Source: Thermoplasmata archaeon (lineage in GTDB: Archaea > Thermoplasmatota > Thermoplasmata > Thermoplasmatales > Thermoplasmataceae). Taken from it: a stretch of 35,482 nucleotides of DNA. Location: NCBI GenBank assembly GCA_021794355.1, contig JAJYRA010000054.1, forward strand, positions 1 to 35,482, given 5' to 3'. The position numbers and the translations under genes are program-made. Below are positions 23,549 through 32,959 of this stretch, one piece after another; positions within the stretch are counted from its first letter, which is position 1; each line of letters opens with the position of its first letter. A model generated the notes under the pieces. The model made no database searches and was not told where the DNA came from. It saw nothing but the letters and a program-made list of their open reading frames with translations.

Positions 23549-24511
23549 ATGGTAACATTAACAGATACAGAATTAAGAAAGGTGAGAAACACCATAGAAT
23601 TAATAAGTGACGAAATAGGCACTAAGGTGGTGGGTTCTAAGGAAATTGTAAAATTCATGTTTGTTGCCCTAATCAGCAATAATCACGTATTGATGGAAGG
23701 AGTACCCGGGTTGGCAAAAACAATGCTGGCCAGTGAATTTTCATCTCATTTGAAGGCACTATTCAGGAGGGTTCAGTTTACGCCAGATATGTTGCCATCA
23801 GACATAACAGGTAATATGGTCTTCAATCTGGAATCAAGAAAACTTGAATTCAGGGAAGGTCCTGTATTTACCAATGTTCTACTGGCTGATGAGATAAATA
23901 GAACTCCAGCAAAGGTTCAATCCGCACTTCTGGAGGCCATGGAAGAAAGACAAGTCTCCGTTGGGGGGGTAACTCATCAGCTACCGATGCCTTTCATCGT
24001 GATCGCCACTCAGAACCCCATAGAGCAGGAGGGAACGTTTCCCATTGCAGAAGCTCTTATGGACAGGTTTCTTTTCAGGTTAATTCTCACATATCCTTCC
24101 AGAGATGCAGAGGTCCAAATACTGAATAGGTCTTACAGGAAGGCCCAAACACAGACCTACATGGACGTGGATCTCATATTGAAACTCAGGGATGAGGTAT
24201 ATGATGTGTTTGTATCACAGCCAATCAAGGAATACATGGTTGATCTGATGCGGAAAACCAGGGAGAGCAAGAAGGTTTACGTTGGTGCCAGCCCGAGAAC
24301 GACCGCAAAACTTCTGCTTGCATCTAAGGCATGTGCCCTGATCCACGGAAGAAACTTTGTCATTCCTGAAGACGTATTCTATATCTCCAAGAACCTCTTG
24401 AATCATAGGCTCATTTTGAGGCCAGAGGCAATGCTTGACGAGTCTGATGTGGGTACGGATGTTGCTTTCAAGGTGATAGAAGAGATAATTTCTGAGGTGC
24501 CTGCTCCTTAA
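23549..24511 (+). CDS. MoxR-type AAA+ ATPase
   Basis: The 320-residue protein contains all MoxR landmarks: Walker A GVPGLAKT (51-58), Walker B LLADEIN (D114, E115), sensor 1 in VIATQNPIEQEGTFPIAEA (N156), and an arginine-finger region MDRF. A C-terminal lid follows (about 230-315), with the sensor 2 arginine in GASPRTTAKLLLASKA. MoxR proteins are chaperone-like ATPases that work with VWA-domain partners, often to assemble or activate complexes. The stop TAA shares one base with the DUF58 start (TAATG). The substrate may be the surface protein encoded upstream (inference). Confidence 0.95.
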   Translation: MVTLTDTELRKVRNTIELISDEIGTKVVGSKEIVKFMFVALISNNHVLMEGVPGLAKTMLASEFSSHLKALFRRVQFTPDMLPSDITGNMVFNLESRKLEFREGPVFTNVLLADEINRTPAKVQSALLEAMEERQVSVGGVTHQLPMPFIVIATQNPIEQEGTFPIAEALMDRFLFRLILTYPSRDAEVQILNRSYRKAQTQTYMDVDLILKLRDEVYDVFVSQPIKEYMVDLMRKTRESKKVYVGASPRTTAKLLLASKACALIHGRNFVIPEDVFYISKNLLNHRLILRPEAMLDESDVGTDVAFKVIEEIISEVPAP

Positions 24512-25833
24512 TGATAAAAAAAAGAGCTTACAGCATTCTGGCCATACTTACCATAGGGTTGCTTGAGTCATTCATTTACAACCTATACGGATACCAGATG
24601 CTGACATTCTTTTTTCTTACGGGTATTTTCATAGTATGCACGGACCTCTGGACACTCAACCACGGTACATTCAAGTCAATGAAATTGCTTGAAGTTAGAA
24701 GAGTTCTGGAAAGGGAGGAGATGAAAAAGGGGGACCACGTAAGGGCAGATCTTTATATTAAGAACAGATCACGAAGAAACTTACAATTCCAATTTTTTGA
24801 CACACTTGCGGATGTTTTTGAATTGAGTGGGGATTACAGTGGCCATATATATCTTAAAAGGGGGGAGACGGTAAAGAAAACATATTATCTCAAACCGGAA
24901 GCCATTGGAAAATACAGCATTGGACCAATCAAAATCATATGCACGGATTCCCTAGGTCTTGGGTTCATAAAGTTTGTTGCTGATCAGGTGGACATGGCCA
25001 GAATTGGGCCTTCCTCCAAGGATACTTTTATGCAGAGGAGTGAAAGGCTAAGTAATGTTCTATTTACAAATGGGCTTCATATCTCAAGAAAGGCAGGCCA
25101 GGGATACAATTTCTTTGGAATAAGGGCATACAATGAGTCTGATGATATGAGGCATGTGGCCTGGAATAGATATAATATCTACGGAAACGATGATCTGTTT
25201 GTCAAGGAATGGGAAGAGGAAAGGCAGGTGGATGCCGTTATAGTTATAGATTACAGCTTAGGTTCCAACGTCGGGAGCAGCAAATTGAGAATGTTTGATT
25301 TCATGGTAACCAGTGCCATAAATGCCTCATACACCATGCTTAAAAACCAGGATAAGGTTGGTTACATAATATTTTCTTCCGATTATCATATCTATATTAA
25401 ACCATCCTCGAGGAATGAAGCCATAGAAAATCTTCAAAAGAAGGTCTCCGATATCAGGCCATCTGGAACATTCAACATTGGTGACGCCAACAGGTTCATA
25501 AATAAGTGTGTTAAGAAAAATGCCCTCGTATTTATGATCATATCGCCTTTTTCAGGAAAAAGTATTGAGGGCATCCTTCCCAAGGACCTGAGGATGGAAA
25601 AGCAGGAATACCTGTATATTTTAAACCCTCACGGTTTCTATGAGATACATGATACGGAAACCATTGGTATCTTTGGAAATGCCCTGATCACCAATGAAAA
25701 TAAGATTTTGGACGCAAACGTTAAATTTTATCGCAGATTTGGAATAGTGGCAAGAAACGTATCAGGGGAAAGGGTTCTTGTATCCCTGCTTTCAGATTAT
25801 GTGAATGGTAGGGCGACAAACAGGGGTGCATGA
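24511..25833 (+). CDS. DUF58 protein with VWA-like domain, MoxR partner
   Basis: The 440-residue protein has two N-terminal membrane helices (about residues 7-24 and 30-48), then a beta-sandwich region. The DUF58 signature GIRAYNESDDMRHVAWNRYN follows at about residues 205-224. Downstream, DAVIVIDYSLGSN (about residues 244-256) begins a von Willebrand A-like fold with a D-x-S metal-site motif. DUF58 genes are nearly always next to moxR. The start overlaps the moxR stop by one base and its own stop overlaps the next gene's ATG by 4 bp, so production of the set is coupled. Confidence 0.93.
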   Translation: MIKKRAYSILAILTIGLLESFIYNLYGYQMLTFFFLTGIFIVCTDLWTLNHGTFKSMKLLEVRRVLEREEMKKGDHVRADLYIKNRSRRNLQFQFFDTLADVFELSGDYSGHIYLKRGETVKKTYYLKPEAIGKYSIGPIKIICTDSLGLGFIKFVADQVDMARIGPSSKDTFMQRSERLSNVLFTNGLHISRKAGQGYNFFGIRAYNESDDMRHVAWNRYNIYGNDDLFVKEWEEERQVDAVIVIDYSLGSNVGSSKLRMFDFMVTSAINASYTMLKNQDKVGYIIFSSDYHIYIKPSSRNEAIENLQKKVSDIRPSGTFNIGDANRFINKCVKKNALVFMIISPFSGKSIEGILPKDLRMEKQEYLYILNPHGFYEIHDTETIGIFGNALITNENKILDANVKFYRRFGIVARNVSGERVLVSLLSDYVNGRATNRGA

Positions 25834-26729
25834 TGAATCGTAGTGACATATATCTTTACATTTCCAACGTTCTCATCATGATGCCGGCAATGGCGTCTTT
25901 CGTTTACATATTTCCCATAGAGAGATTATGCTGGGAACCCTGGGTGATTATTCTTTTCATCCTTCCTTTTATAAAATATTTCTCCCCAAAGGACTATAGA
26001 TCCAAGGTTTATTTCTTGGCAGCCATCGTAATTCTTCTCTATATTCTCCTGTCAGATCTGGTTTTAGTTGATCACATAACCTTTTTTTCCTCAGGTCTGT
26101 TCACATACCCAATTGATAGTACTAACTTCACACCCTTTCTTTTCACGCTCACAACAGGGGCAGTGTTTATATTACTTTTCGAAGGCATTCTATCCAGAAA
26201 GACCTCCAGAACCATCACCTATATGGTAATATCTACAGCATCCACCGTGTATATGATTGCAACCATTACCTTTTCCTTAATGGTGTTCAAAAATGCTCCA
26301 CTGAATGATGTTACAGTTTATCATGCCTATGAAATTACTGGAATTCTCATATACCTGAATGTGTATCTTCTGCTTTACAAAGGCTATGAATTCATCACTC
26401 TGCTCTTACAACCAAATTCATTTGTAACCACCTTTTTAACCGCAACCTTTGTCATTTCCATAGTGGGGCTGGTGATGAACCTTTACCTAGCTGAAGAAAA
26501 TAAGAGTAGGAAGTCTCTGGAATTCCTCGCCTATCCCGTACTCAGTGGTGCCATATTTTCACTGGCCCTCACATTTTTCCTGTTCTATATTCCTTTCAGT
26601 ATATACTCACTGTTCATTACCTCATTCACAGTTATATTTTTCATGTTCCTGGTTAAGAGAAGTGACAGAAAAGAAAATTACCAGTTAAGGATTATAGAAG
26701 AGAATGCAATCATCGAAGATAGAACTTGA
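25830..26729 (+). CDS. Polytopic membrane protein of the MoxR operon
   Basis: The 299-residue protein is mostly membrane, with about eight hydrophobic helices (first at about 9-28, last at about 252-276) and a basic C-terminal tail (KRSDRKENYQLRIIEENAIIEDRT). No enzyme or transporter motif is visible. It overlaps DUF58 by 4 bp (ATGA) and the following amidohydrolase by 26 bp. Many MoxR-DUF58 operons include multi-pass proteins, sometimes with transglutaminase domains, but none is seen here. It is likely the membrane core of the system encoded by 19448-26729. Confidence 0.82.
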   Translation: MMNRSDIYLYISNVLIMMPAMASFVYIFPIERLCWEPWVIILFILPFIKYFSPKDYRSKVYFLAAIVILLYILLSDLVLVDHITFFSSGLFTYPIDSTNFTPFLFTLTTGAVFILLFEGILSRKTSRTITYMVISTASTVYMIATITFSLMVFKNAPLNDVTVYHAYEITGILIYLNVYLLLYKGYEFITLLLQPNSFVTTFLTATFVISIVGLVMNLYLAEENKSRKSLEFLAYPVLSGAIFSLALTFFLFYIPFSIYSLFITSFTVIFFMFLVKRSDRKENYQLRIIEENAIIEDRT

Positions 26730-27978
26730 AGATATTGAATACTACCATGGCGAATCGGGAACCTTCCGGCATGGAAATTTGACCATAGAAAATGGGATAA
26801 TAAGATCCATTGAGGATTCCCAGAGAAAATCTGAAGGAAACCTCTTTGTCATTCCCGGGTTTATCAATACACATGCACACATCGCCATGAGCCGCTTCAG
26901 GGGTCTTCTGGATGACATGAATCTGGAGAAATTTCTCCAAAAAACATTTGCCCTGGACAGGGACAGATCTGAGGACGACATCTATAACTCTTCCGTATGC
27001 GGCATATATGAACTTTTGCGGAATGGAATCACGTCATTTTTTGATCTCTACTACGATGAGCATATCATATGGCAGGCTTGCAATGATATGGGCATAAGGG
27101 CTTTTCTTTCCTGGAATACACTGGATAGGGAAATGACCACGCAGAACGGTGATCCGGTCCATAATGCTGGTGAGTTTATCAAAAAATTCAGGCACAAAAA
27201 CGAACTCATAGAACCCTCCGTGGGAATACAGGGCGTATACGTTGCATCCCTGGAAACCATGGAAGCTGCAAATGAAGTATCAAGGAAAAATAATACAATT
27301 CTCCATATGCATGTTTCTGAAACGAGAAAGGAAGTTTACGAGTTTCAGGAAAGGATGGGAAAGAGACCGGTAGAATACCTGAATGAAAATTCCCTTTTGA
27401 GTCATAGAATGAATGCAGCACACTGTGTATGGCTAAACGATCATGAAATAAAGGCCCTTGGTAAAAATGAAGTTAATGTTTCGTGGAACGCAGAAAGTAA
27501 TCTTAAACTTGGAACTGGCGGAATACCCCCTGTTCCAGAAATGATCAAACAAAACATAAATATAACCGTGGGCACGGATAGCAACGGGAGCAACAACTCC
27601 TTGAATATACTGGAAAGTGCAAAGACAGGTGCTATTTCCATTAAAAATACAAGATGGGACGCAAGTTTAATCACTTCCAGAGAAGTGTTTTATATGCTCA
27701 CCCTAAATGGAGGAAAAGCTTCCCGTAAAAAATATCTTGGAGAAATAAGGGAGGGAGCACCGGCTGATCTGAATATAATTGATGGAGATCACCATTCCAT
27801 TCAGTGTTCAAATCCGAATAATGTGTTGAACCAGATCGTATATAGCATGAATCCTGAAGCCATTCGTGATACGATCATAGGCGGTAAATACATCAAGAAA
27901 GACTGGAAAATGAACAATGATGCGGAAGAGAAATTCAGGAATTCCCTAAAATTCCTGAAGAGCAATTTCAAAATCTGA
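26704..27978 (+). CDS. Amidohydrolase, SAH/MTA deaminase-like
   Basis: The 424-residue protein has the metal-dependent amidohydrolase pattern. These are H57 and H59 in NTHAHIAMSRFRG, H201/H203 in LHMHVSETRKEV, H240 in AHCVWL and D292 in VGTDSNGSNNSLNI. This arrangement is typical of the S-adenosylhomocysteine/methylthioadenosine deaminase and cytosine deaminase-like subgroup. It would convert the adenine base to hypoxanthine in the archaeal SAH salvage route; the exact substrate is not provable here. Its start lies inside the end of the preceding membrane gene, so it is co-transcribed although its role seems unrelated. Its 3' end overlaps convergent pheS by 11 bp. Confidence 0.85.
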   Translation: MQSSKIELEDIEYYHGESGTFRHGNLTIENGIIRSIEDSQRKSEGNLFVIPGFINTHAHIAMSRFRGLLDDMNLEKFLQKTFALDRDRSEDDIYNSSVCGIYELLRNGITSFFDLYYDEHIIWQACNDMGIRAFLSWNTLDREMTTQNGDPVHNAGEFIKKFRHKNELIEPSVGIQGVYVASLETMEAANEVSRKNNTILHMHVSETRKEVYEFQERMGKRPVEYLNENSLLSHRMNAAHCVWLNDHEIKALGKNEVNVSWNAESNLKLGTGGIPPVPEMIKQNINITVGTDSNGSNNSLNILESAKTGAISIKNTRWDASLITSREVFYMLTLNGGKASRKKYLGEIREGAPADLNIIDGDHHSIQCSNPNNVLNQIVYSMNPEAIRDTIIGGKYIKKDWKMNNDAEEKFRNSLKFLKSNFKI

Positions 27979-29449
27979 TTCTATAATTCTGAAGCCAGTT
28001 AAGGTCACTTTCATAAAGTTTCCTGAGGTCATCCAGTCCATAATAAAGAAGGGCAAGTCTTTCCAGTCCTAAACCCCAGGCGATGACATTATGTTTAAGA
28101 CCCAGTATGGAAGTGACTTCCGGCCTAACCACTCCCGATCCTCCCATCTCCAGCTCCTTTCCATTAACGTATACCACCACATCAAGACTCGGTTCTGTAT
28201 AGGGGTAATAGGATGGTACAAGTTCAATGTGATCAAACCCCAGTGCTGAGTAGAATTTTTTCAGATACCACTTCAGGGTACCCAGATTTGCATCCCTGGC
28301 ATGAATTGCCCCCTCCACCTGATGGAACTCAGCCAGATGCTTCCAGTCCACACTCTCGTGTCTGAAAACCCGGTCCACAGAAAAGACAGCCTTCTCTTCC
28401 CTTGACGTTCTGGACAGAGCTCTCATGGTACTTCCAGTTGTGTGTGTACGCAATAAAATTCTCTCTGCCTCCTTTTGATCCCATTTATAACCCCATCCAG
28501 AATAGTTTTTTGAACCCTTTTCATGTATTTTCCCGGCCCTCCTGAAAAGAGCCGCATCCCGGGCACTGGGTTCCAGTTTGTTTCCAGATTCCAGAAAGAA
28601 GGTGTCCTGCATGTCCCTGGCAGGATGGTCCTGTGGAATAAATAGGGCATCCATGTTCCAGCCTGCAAACTCAATATATGGGTCTTTTAATTCATTGAAT
28701 CCCATGGACAGAAAGATTTTTCTAACCTCGTCTATGAGTTCAGTGAGGGGGTGTTTTCCATGCCTTCTTATATTCTTTCCCGGCAGATTCAGGTCATAAG
28801 CCCTGAATTTCCTGCCTTCCCATGTTCCATCCCTGAGCATTTCCTGGGTTAGTTCCCCAATGGAATCGGTGGAAACATTGAGATTCCCAACTACTTCAAG
28901 CCCCTTTTCATTTATTTTAATAATTCTTGATTTTCTTATTTTTCTCTCAACAATTCCGCTCCTCTTCAATATGGAATCCATAATATCCCTGTTTTCCTCA
29001 GATACCAGAGAATGACCTTTCTCTATGGATATGAGTATTTCCTGTCCTTTGAGAATAATCTCCCCCGCAATATCTTTTCCCGAGAGCTTTATTTCTCCAT
29101 TAACCGGTTTCATTCCAAGCTTTGCAAGCTGGGATATGGCAATTTTAAACTCTTTGTCACCCAAAAGGTCCCTTATATGTTCAATCCTGGCTGCCCCCTC
29201 TTTTTTTAATAAATTATAAACCCTGAGTTCCGGGAGACCCACGCTGAAATATGTTTTACCCTCATCACTGAGAGAAAACTCCTCTGTTTCAACGGTCCTG
29301 ACATCTATTAATCCTTTCTTTTCCAGCCATGATATGGCTCCTCTCACATTTTCCACGCTGAGATTATCCAGGCTTATATCTTTTTCATTAACTTCATCCC
29401 TTTTTTTAATAAATAGAAGAAGGGACGTTTCCTGAGGGCTAAGTTCCAC
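27968..29449 (-). CDS. pheS: Phenylalanyl-tRNA synthetase alpha subunit
   Basis: The 493-residue protein is the archaeal/eukaryotic form. The N-terminal winged-helix DNA/RNA-binding repeats (residues about 1-170) precede a class II catalytic core. Core motifs are HPLTELIDEVRKIFLSMGF near residue 240, FRHESVDWKHLAEFHQVEG (motif 2), PYTEPSLDV and GWGLGLERLALLYYG (motif 3). It charges tRNA-Phe together with PheT, which is not adjacent in this window. The 3' end overlaps the amidohydrolase end by 11 bp on the opposite strand. Upstream (29450-29532) is AT-rich with a TATA-like GTTATACTTATT about 20-30 bp before the ATG. Confidence 0.95.
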   Translation of the reverse strand: MELSPQETSLLLFIKKRDEVNEKDISLDNLSVENVRGAISWLEKKGLIDVRTVETEEFSLSDEGKTYFSVGLPELRVYNLLKKEGAARIEHIRDLLGDKEFKIAISQLAKLGMKPVNGEIKLSGKDIAGEIILKGQEILISIEKGHSLVSEENRDIMDSILKRSGIVERKIRKSRIIKINEKGLEVVGNLNVSTDSIGELTQEMLRDGTWEGRKFRAYDLNLPGKNIRRHGKHPLTELIDEVRKIFLSMGFNELKDPYIEFAGWNMDALFIPQDHPARDMQDTFFLESGNKLEPSARDAALFRRAGKIHEKGSKNYSGWGYKWDQKEAERILLRTHTTGSTMRALSRTSREEKAVFSVDRVFRHESVDWKHLAEFHQVEGAIHARDANLGTLKWYLKKFYSALGFDHIELVPSYYPYTEPSLDVVVYVNGKELEMGGSGVVRPEVTSILGLKHNVIAWGLGLERLALLYYGLDDLRKLYESDLNWLQNYRIRF

Positions 29450-29532
29450 CGACCAAAATAAGTATAACCATTAATAATTTTACTGTAATCCCTACGGCGG
29501 AAATTGTCCGGTAGATTTATTGACATATACCA

Positions 29533-30345
29533 TCACATGGGGATGGAATTTCGCAATGCATAGGCTTTATCCATCAATTCATCATTGTATGCATTATCAG
29601 ACAATGAATCATTGACTATCATTTCTGTTGCTTTCTCTACCAGTTTCATGATCTTCTTCTTTGTCATTCCAGGTTTCTTGAACGGTTTTCTGTATTTTGA
29701 AAACACCGATGCAATGTCCTGTTTTCCAAATATGATCTCAATATATTTTGTATTGGCCATGTTCTGGAACGTTGCCAGTGTTACCCCACTCCTTGCAAGT
29801 ATCTTCTTTGTAGCAATATTCCCACATCTTTTCCTGATGTTTCTGTTCAGTTTACGGAAGAATATCTCCATTGCATTGTTTGTTCTCGGTATGGAATGTT
29901 CAGGATTGTTTGCGAATAACATCACCTCACGTTCATGATATTTCATGACTATGTGTTTAGCAGCGATGAATATGTGTGTGGGTATATCCACATTCAAATA
30001 TACTTTCATCTCCCCTATGATGATGTTGCACTGGTCATGGATGAGATCATCATCCTTCATATCATCCGAAAGGTTTCCCTTTTCAGGAACCTTGAATGCT
30101 GATCTGATCTTCTGGAAAAGCATGTTGATGTCAGAGAGTTTGTCTGCAATCTCCTTAATGGTATGGTCTTTGGTAATGCGCCTGATCACCTTCATGGTAT
30201 TGTTAAGTAACTTCATGGAATTATCCATCCTGATTTTGCCTGAAAGAACATCAAGTTTATTCTCCGCTTCCTTACAGGAACGATAGAAGTTCAAATGTTC
30301 CAGAGTGAAAGGGAAACCATAACCGGAACTTCCATTGACCGTGAG
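29533..30345 (-). pseudogene. Truncated DDE transposase (unassigned family), C-terminal part
   Basis: The minus-strand open frame extends to 30561. Only the part below about 30345 looks like protein; the rest is antisense to the ISAzo13 relic. Recognisable blocks are SSGYGFPFTLEHLNFYRSC at the truncated N-terminus, RTNNAMEIFFRKLNRNIRK with the probable catalytic region, and CGNIATKKILARSGVTLATF. A helical C-terminal tail follows. The catalytic N-terminal half is missing because of the junction with the oppositely oriented ISAzo13 gene. I cannot name the IS family confidently. The element end is probably near 29490-29530. Confidence 0.7.
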
Positions 30346-30355
30346 TATCGTCTCC

Positions 30356-31378
30356 ATTGCAACCGGCATGGCAAGGAATACGGTGGTTAATGGCAGGAAT
30401 GAAGTGACTGCAGGAAAGAAATCAAACGGAAGAATCAGGGATAAAGGTGCAGGACGAAAGAAATCCGTTGATACAATACCGGGATTAACGGAAAAACTGC
30501 AGAAGATCATTGATCCGGTTACAGGGGGTGACCCCCAGTCACATGTTATGTGGTCCAGCAAGAGCTTGAGGAAATTATCGGAAGAATTGAAGAGTGAGGG
30601 ATACCATATCAGTTATAGGACTGTAAGAATTCTTCTTCGTGAGATGGATTTACAGTCTCAAGAGCGACAGGAAGATGAACGAGGGGAAGAGTATGCCGAT
30701 CACAACCTGCAATTCGAGCACATCAATTAAAAGGCAATAGAATTCATGAACGGGAATCAGCCGGTCATATCGATCGATACAAAGAAGAAGGAACTCATCG
30801 GCAACTTCAGGAATGCAGGAAAGGAATGGAAGCCAAAGGGTGAATACGATGAGGTTAACGTATACGATTTCATGCAGCTGGCAGAAGGAAAGGCTGTCCC
30901 TTATGGTATATATGACATGAAACTCAACGAGGGATACGTAAACGTGGGAATTGATCATGATACGGCGGAGTTTGCAGTGCAATCCATAAGGAAATGGTGG
31001 AATCTCATGGGGAAGAAGAGATATCCCGATGCAAAGAGGCTGATGATCACAGCAGACGGTGGTGGATCCAATGGATCAAGGGTGAAGCTCTGGAAGATCG
31101 AGCTGCAGGAATTCGCCAGCGAAAGCAACCTTGAGATAACTGTATATCACTTCCCGCCTGGAACAGGCAAATGGAATAAGATTGAGCACAGGCATTCTCA
31201 TTCATAACTAAGAACTGGAGAGGCAATCCGCTTGTCTCATGCGAGGTGGTTGTAAACCTCATAGCCCATACGAGAACAGACAAAAGGTCTCAAGTACGAA
31301 AAAAGGATCAAAATAAGGAAAGAACAGATGCTAAATTTGAATATGATTCTTGATGAACTCCATGGCGAATGGAATTGA
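30356..31378 (+). pseudogene. ISAzo13-family transposase, broken by a nonsense codon and frameshifts
   Basis: Homology begins abruptly inside the N-terminal helix-turn-helix (IATGMARNTVVNG) and continues through DPVTGGDPQSHVMWSSKSLRKLSEEL and YRTVRILLREM. A TAA at 30728 interrupts it, but the same frame resumes with NQPVISIDTKKKELIGNF, VGIDHDTAEFAVQSIRKWW, LMITADGGGSNGSRVKLWKIEL and FPPGTGKWNKIEHR. About one base is missing near 31189; the next frame gives FSFITKNWRGNPLVSCEVVV, then a further shift leads to DELHGEWN and a stop at 31378. These are hallmark ISAzo13 DDE sequences. The gene is inactive. Confidence 0.9.
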
Positions 31379-31575
31379 ACTATTGGTCTCAGAAACGTTA
31401 AAAGATTATGTTACTTAATCATAGTGCCTAAGTGCCAGAAATAACATCCCAATTCTGAGTTCAAAGAAAGTCTCAACTTTAATAGATCTGTCATTTTAGT
31501 TCGGCTCAACTTCACATACAATTGGTGCATAACGAAGTTCCACTATAACCTGAAAAACCTACTCAAACACATGCC
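31379..31575. other. Intergenic DNA after the ISAzo13 relic
   Basis: No gene is visible. The phrase TTCGGCTCAA occurs near 31500 (non-coding) and again at 31590 inside the 3' end of vapC, which may be a trace of a small repeat. Confidence 0.3.
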
Positions 31576-31971
31576 TCAGATAATCTGATTCGGCTCAAGC
31601 CTCTTTATGTCGAGGTTGTCGAAATCGCGGTCAAAAGAGACTATGCCCTCTGCGCCCAGTTTTTTAACGACATAATATTGAAGGGCGTCATCAAAATCTA
31701 ATTTTGATGTTTCTTGAAATAGTGCCACGGTTATCTCGTCCTGTGTATCGGTATCGTATACACGGAGGCCAATTGAAGAATTGACATCTCGGAGGAAGGT
31801 TCCTATCATTTCACCCTTGCCAACTATAGCTTCGATAGCATGAATGGAAAATCTGCTGACAACACCACTCAATTCACCCCTTGCCATCTTTTTCAGAAAC
31901 GTTTCACATTCGTCCGCTCTATTTTGATCCAGCATTGTCTCGAGAAATATATTTGTATCAACTACCAACAA
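31576..31971 (-). CDS. vapC: VapC-type PIN-domain ribonuclease toxin
   Basis: The 131-residue PIN domain has all acidic positions. D5 is in MLVVDTNIFLE and E47 in SIHAIEAIVG. D92, D94 and D95 are in KLDFDDALQYYVVKKLG, and D114 is in IVSFDRDFD. These coordinate Mg or Mn for RNA cleavage. The C-terminal FDRDFDNLDIKRLEP is typical of VapC. It starts 25 bp after the VapB-like antitoxin stop on the same strand, forming a conventional antitoxin-toxin order. It sits between transposase relics, as such modules often do. Confidence 0.9.
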   Translation of the reverse strand: MLVVDTNIFLETMLDQNRADECETFLKKMARGELSGVVSRFSIHAIEAIVGKGEMIGTFLRDVNSSIGLRVYDTDTQDEITVALFQETSKLDFDDALQYYVVKKLGAEGIVSFDRDFDNLDIKRLEPNQII

Positions 31972-31996
31972 GTCTTATCCACTCCTACAGGACACT

Positions 31997-32245
31997 TTAT
32001 CTCACTGATTTATCTCTGATACCTGACCAAGCATTGTGCTGGAGTTCTACCGATGATTCTTTCCTCCCCTTCAATATGCCTCTAATGTTGTCCCAGTTTG
32101 CAACACCTTCGTCTGTGTAATCCCGAATCATTGATTCAATTGCCATCTTCATTGATCCTTTCTTGTAACCAAACTGCTCATACGCCTTCTTTCTGAATTT
32201 TCTGGCGAGTTCCTCGTCAAGTTCAATCTTTATTATCTCCGTCAT
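31997..32245 (-). CDS. vapB: VapB-like antitoxin
   Basis: The 82-residue acidic/basic protein begins MTEIIKIELDEELARKFRKKAYEQFGYKKGSMKMAIESMI, a ribbon-helix-helix-like strand-helix-helix pattern. A toxin-binding tail (NWDNIRGILKGRKESSVELQHN) follows. Its position 25 bp before vapC and the size support an antitoxin that also represses its own promoter. The family cannot be fixed more closely. Confidence 0.82.
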   Translation of the reverse strand: MTEIIKIELDEELARKFRKKAYEQFGYKKGSMKMAIESMIRDYTDEGVANWDNIRGILKGRKESSVELQHNAWSGIRDKSVR

Positions 32246-32264
32246 ATGAAACTACAGTATTGAG

Positions 32265-32277
32265 TACAATATAAACC
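32265..32277 (-). promoter_or_regulatory. TATA box of vapBC with nearby GTAC sites
   Basis: On the minus strand GGTTTATATTGTA lies 20-32 bp before the ATG at 32245. GTAC tetramers occur at about 32264 (on its edge), 32291 and 32307; they may form part of an autoregulatory operator. Confidence 0.5.
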
Positions 32278-32532
32278 TTATAGATAGTATGTACCATTTG
32301 TCCCTTTTGTACCTTTAGGTATCAATATCTATGAAGCTCTTCAGCAGAAAAAAATAACACGGCAATTTACGAACTTGTATGGATTTGGGAGATGATACAA
32401 TAGTCAGTCCGGGCATTCAGTATAACACACTAACTCAACAATTTAGCTTCAGTTGCATCATAATAAAACAAGTAAATTGCAATTGAAGTAATAGTGCTTA
32501 GACTTCAATATGGATAGTGTGAGTTTTTTGAG

Positions 32533-32798
32533 CCCTTTAATATTTGGCAAATTTCAATGAGATATATTAAAATTAACAAATTATTATTTCCTCATTCAGA
32601 CTCTACATCTAAACGATTGGAATGGAGTCATAATTGATTATTGGATCCATAAATTTGAAGAATAATGGAAGGCATATCAGACCATTTTAATGGTTACAAT
32701 TGAATGCTAAGTTGTAGGTATAACAGCCTTTTGGAGTGTGGCATTACGGAAAACAGATCAGATCACACTGGGTGTCCAAGTTTAAAGGGAGCTCATCA
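32533..32798 (+). repeat. 266-bp dispersed repeat, copy B
   Basis: Same orientation and exact length as 6467-6732, about 92% identical by hand count with no gaps. It ends exactly where a TnpB-like C-terminal reading frame begins. The stretch 32278-32532 before it shows no gene. Confidence 0.9.
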
Positions 32799-32929
32799 AT
32801 CGTGCCGATGCCAATGCTTCATTCAACATAGCATTGCGTCCCGAATTTGTGGAAGGCATGGATCAATTGCGTGTAGACAGGGATGCACGCAAGGGGAACA
32901 CTGATATCCACAGAGAGGCAACTCCATGA
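32798..32929 (+). pseudogene. TnpB (IS200/IS605) C-terminal remnant
   Basis: The frame reads NRADANASFNIALRPEFVEG and continues to a TGA at 32927. D-A-N-A-S-F-N-I is the conserved last RuvC block of TnpB (usually D-x-N-A/G-A-x-N-I), and the basic tail fits the extreme C-terminus. Nothing of the remaining roughly 350 residues is present upstream; the preceding DNA belongs to repeat copy B and has stops in this frame. A perfect hairpin follows 30 bp later. It is a fragment left after deletion. Confidence 0.6.
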
Positions 32930-32959
32930 ACGATGGAGACCTTAGAACCTCCGATGCTT

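Noticed and set aside
30346-30561. N-terminal part of the 342-codon minus-strand frame
   Set aside because: It is antisense to the well-recognised ISAzo13 coding sequence and does not resemble a transposase N-terminus.
32704-32904. 66-codon Cys-rich frame with a zinc-finger-like look (ECGITENRSDHTGC)
   Set aside because: It straddles the edge of the 266-bp repeat and the TnpB remnant lies in another frame; copy A of the repeat does not continue the frame into similar sequence.
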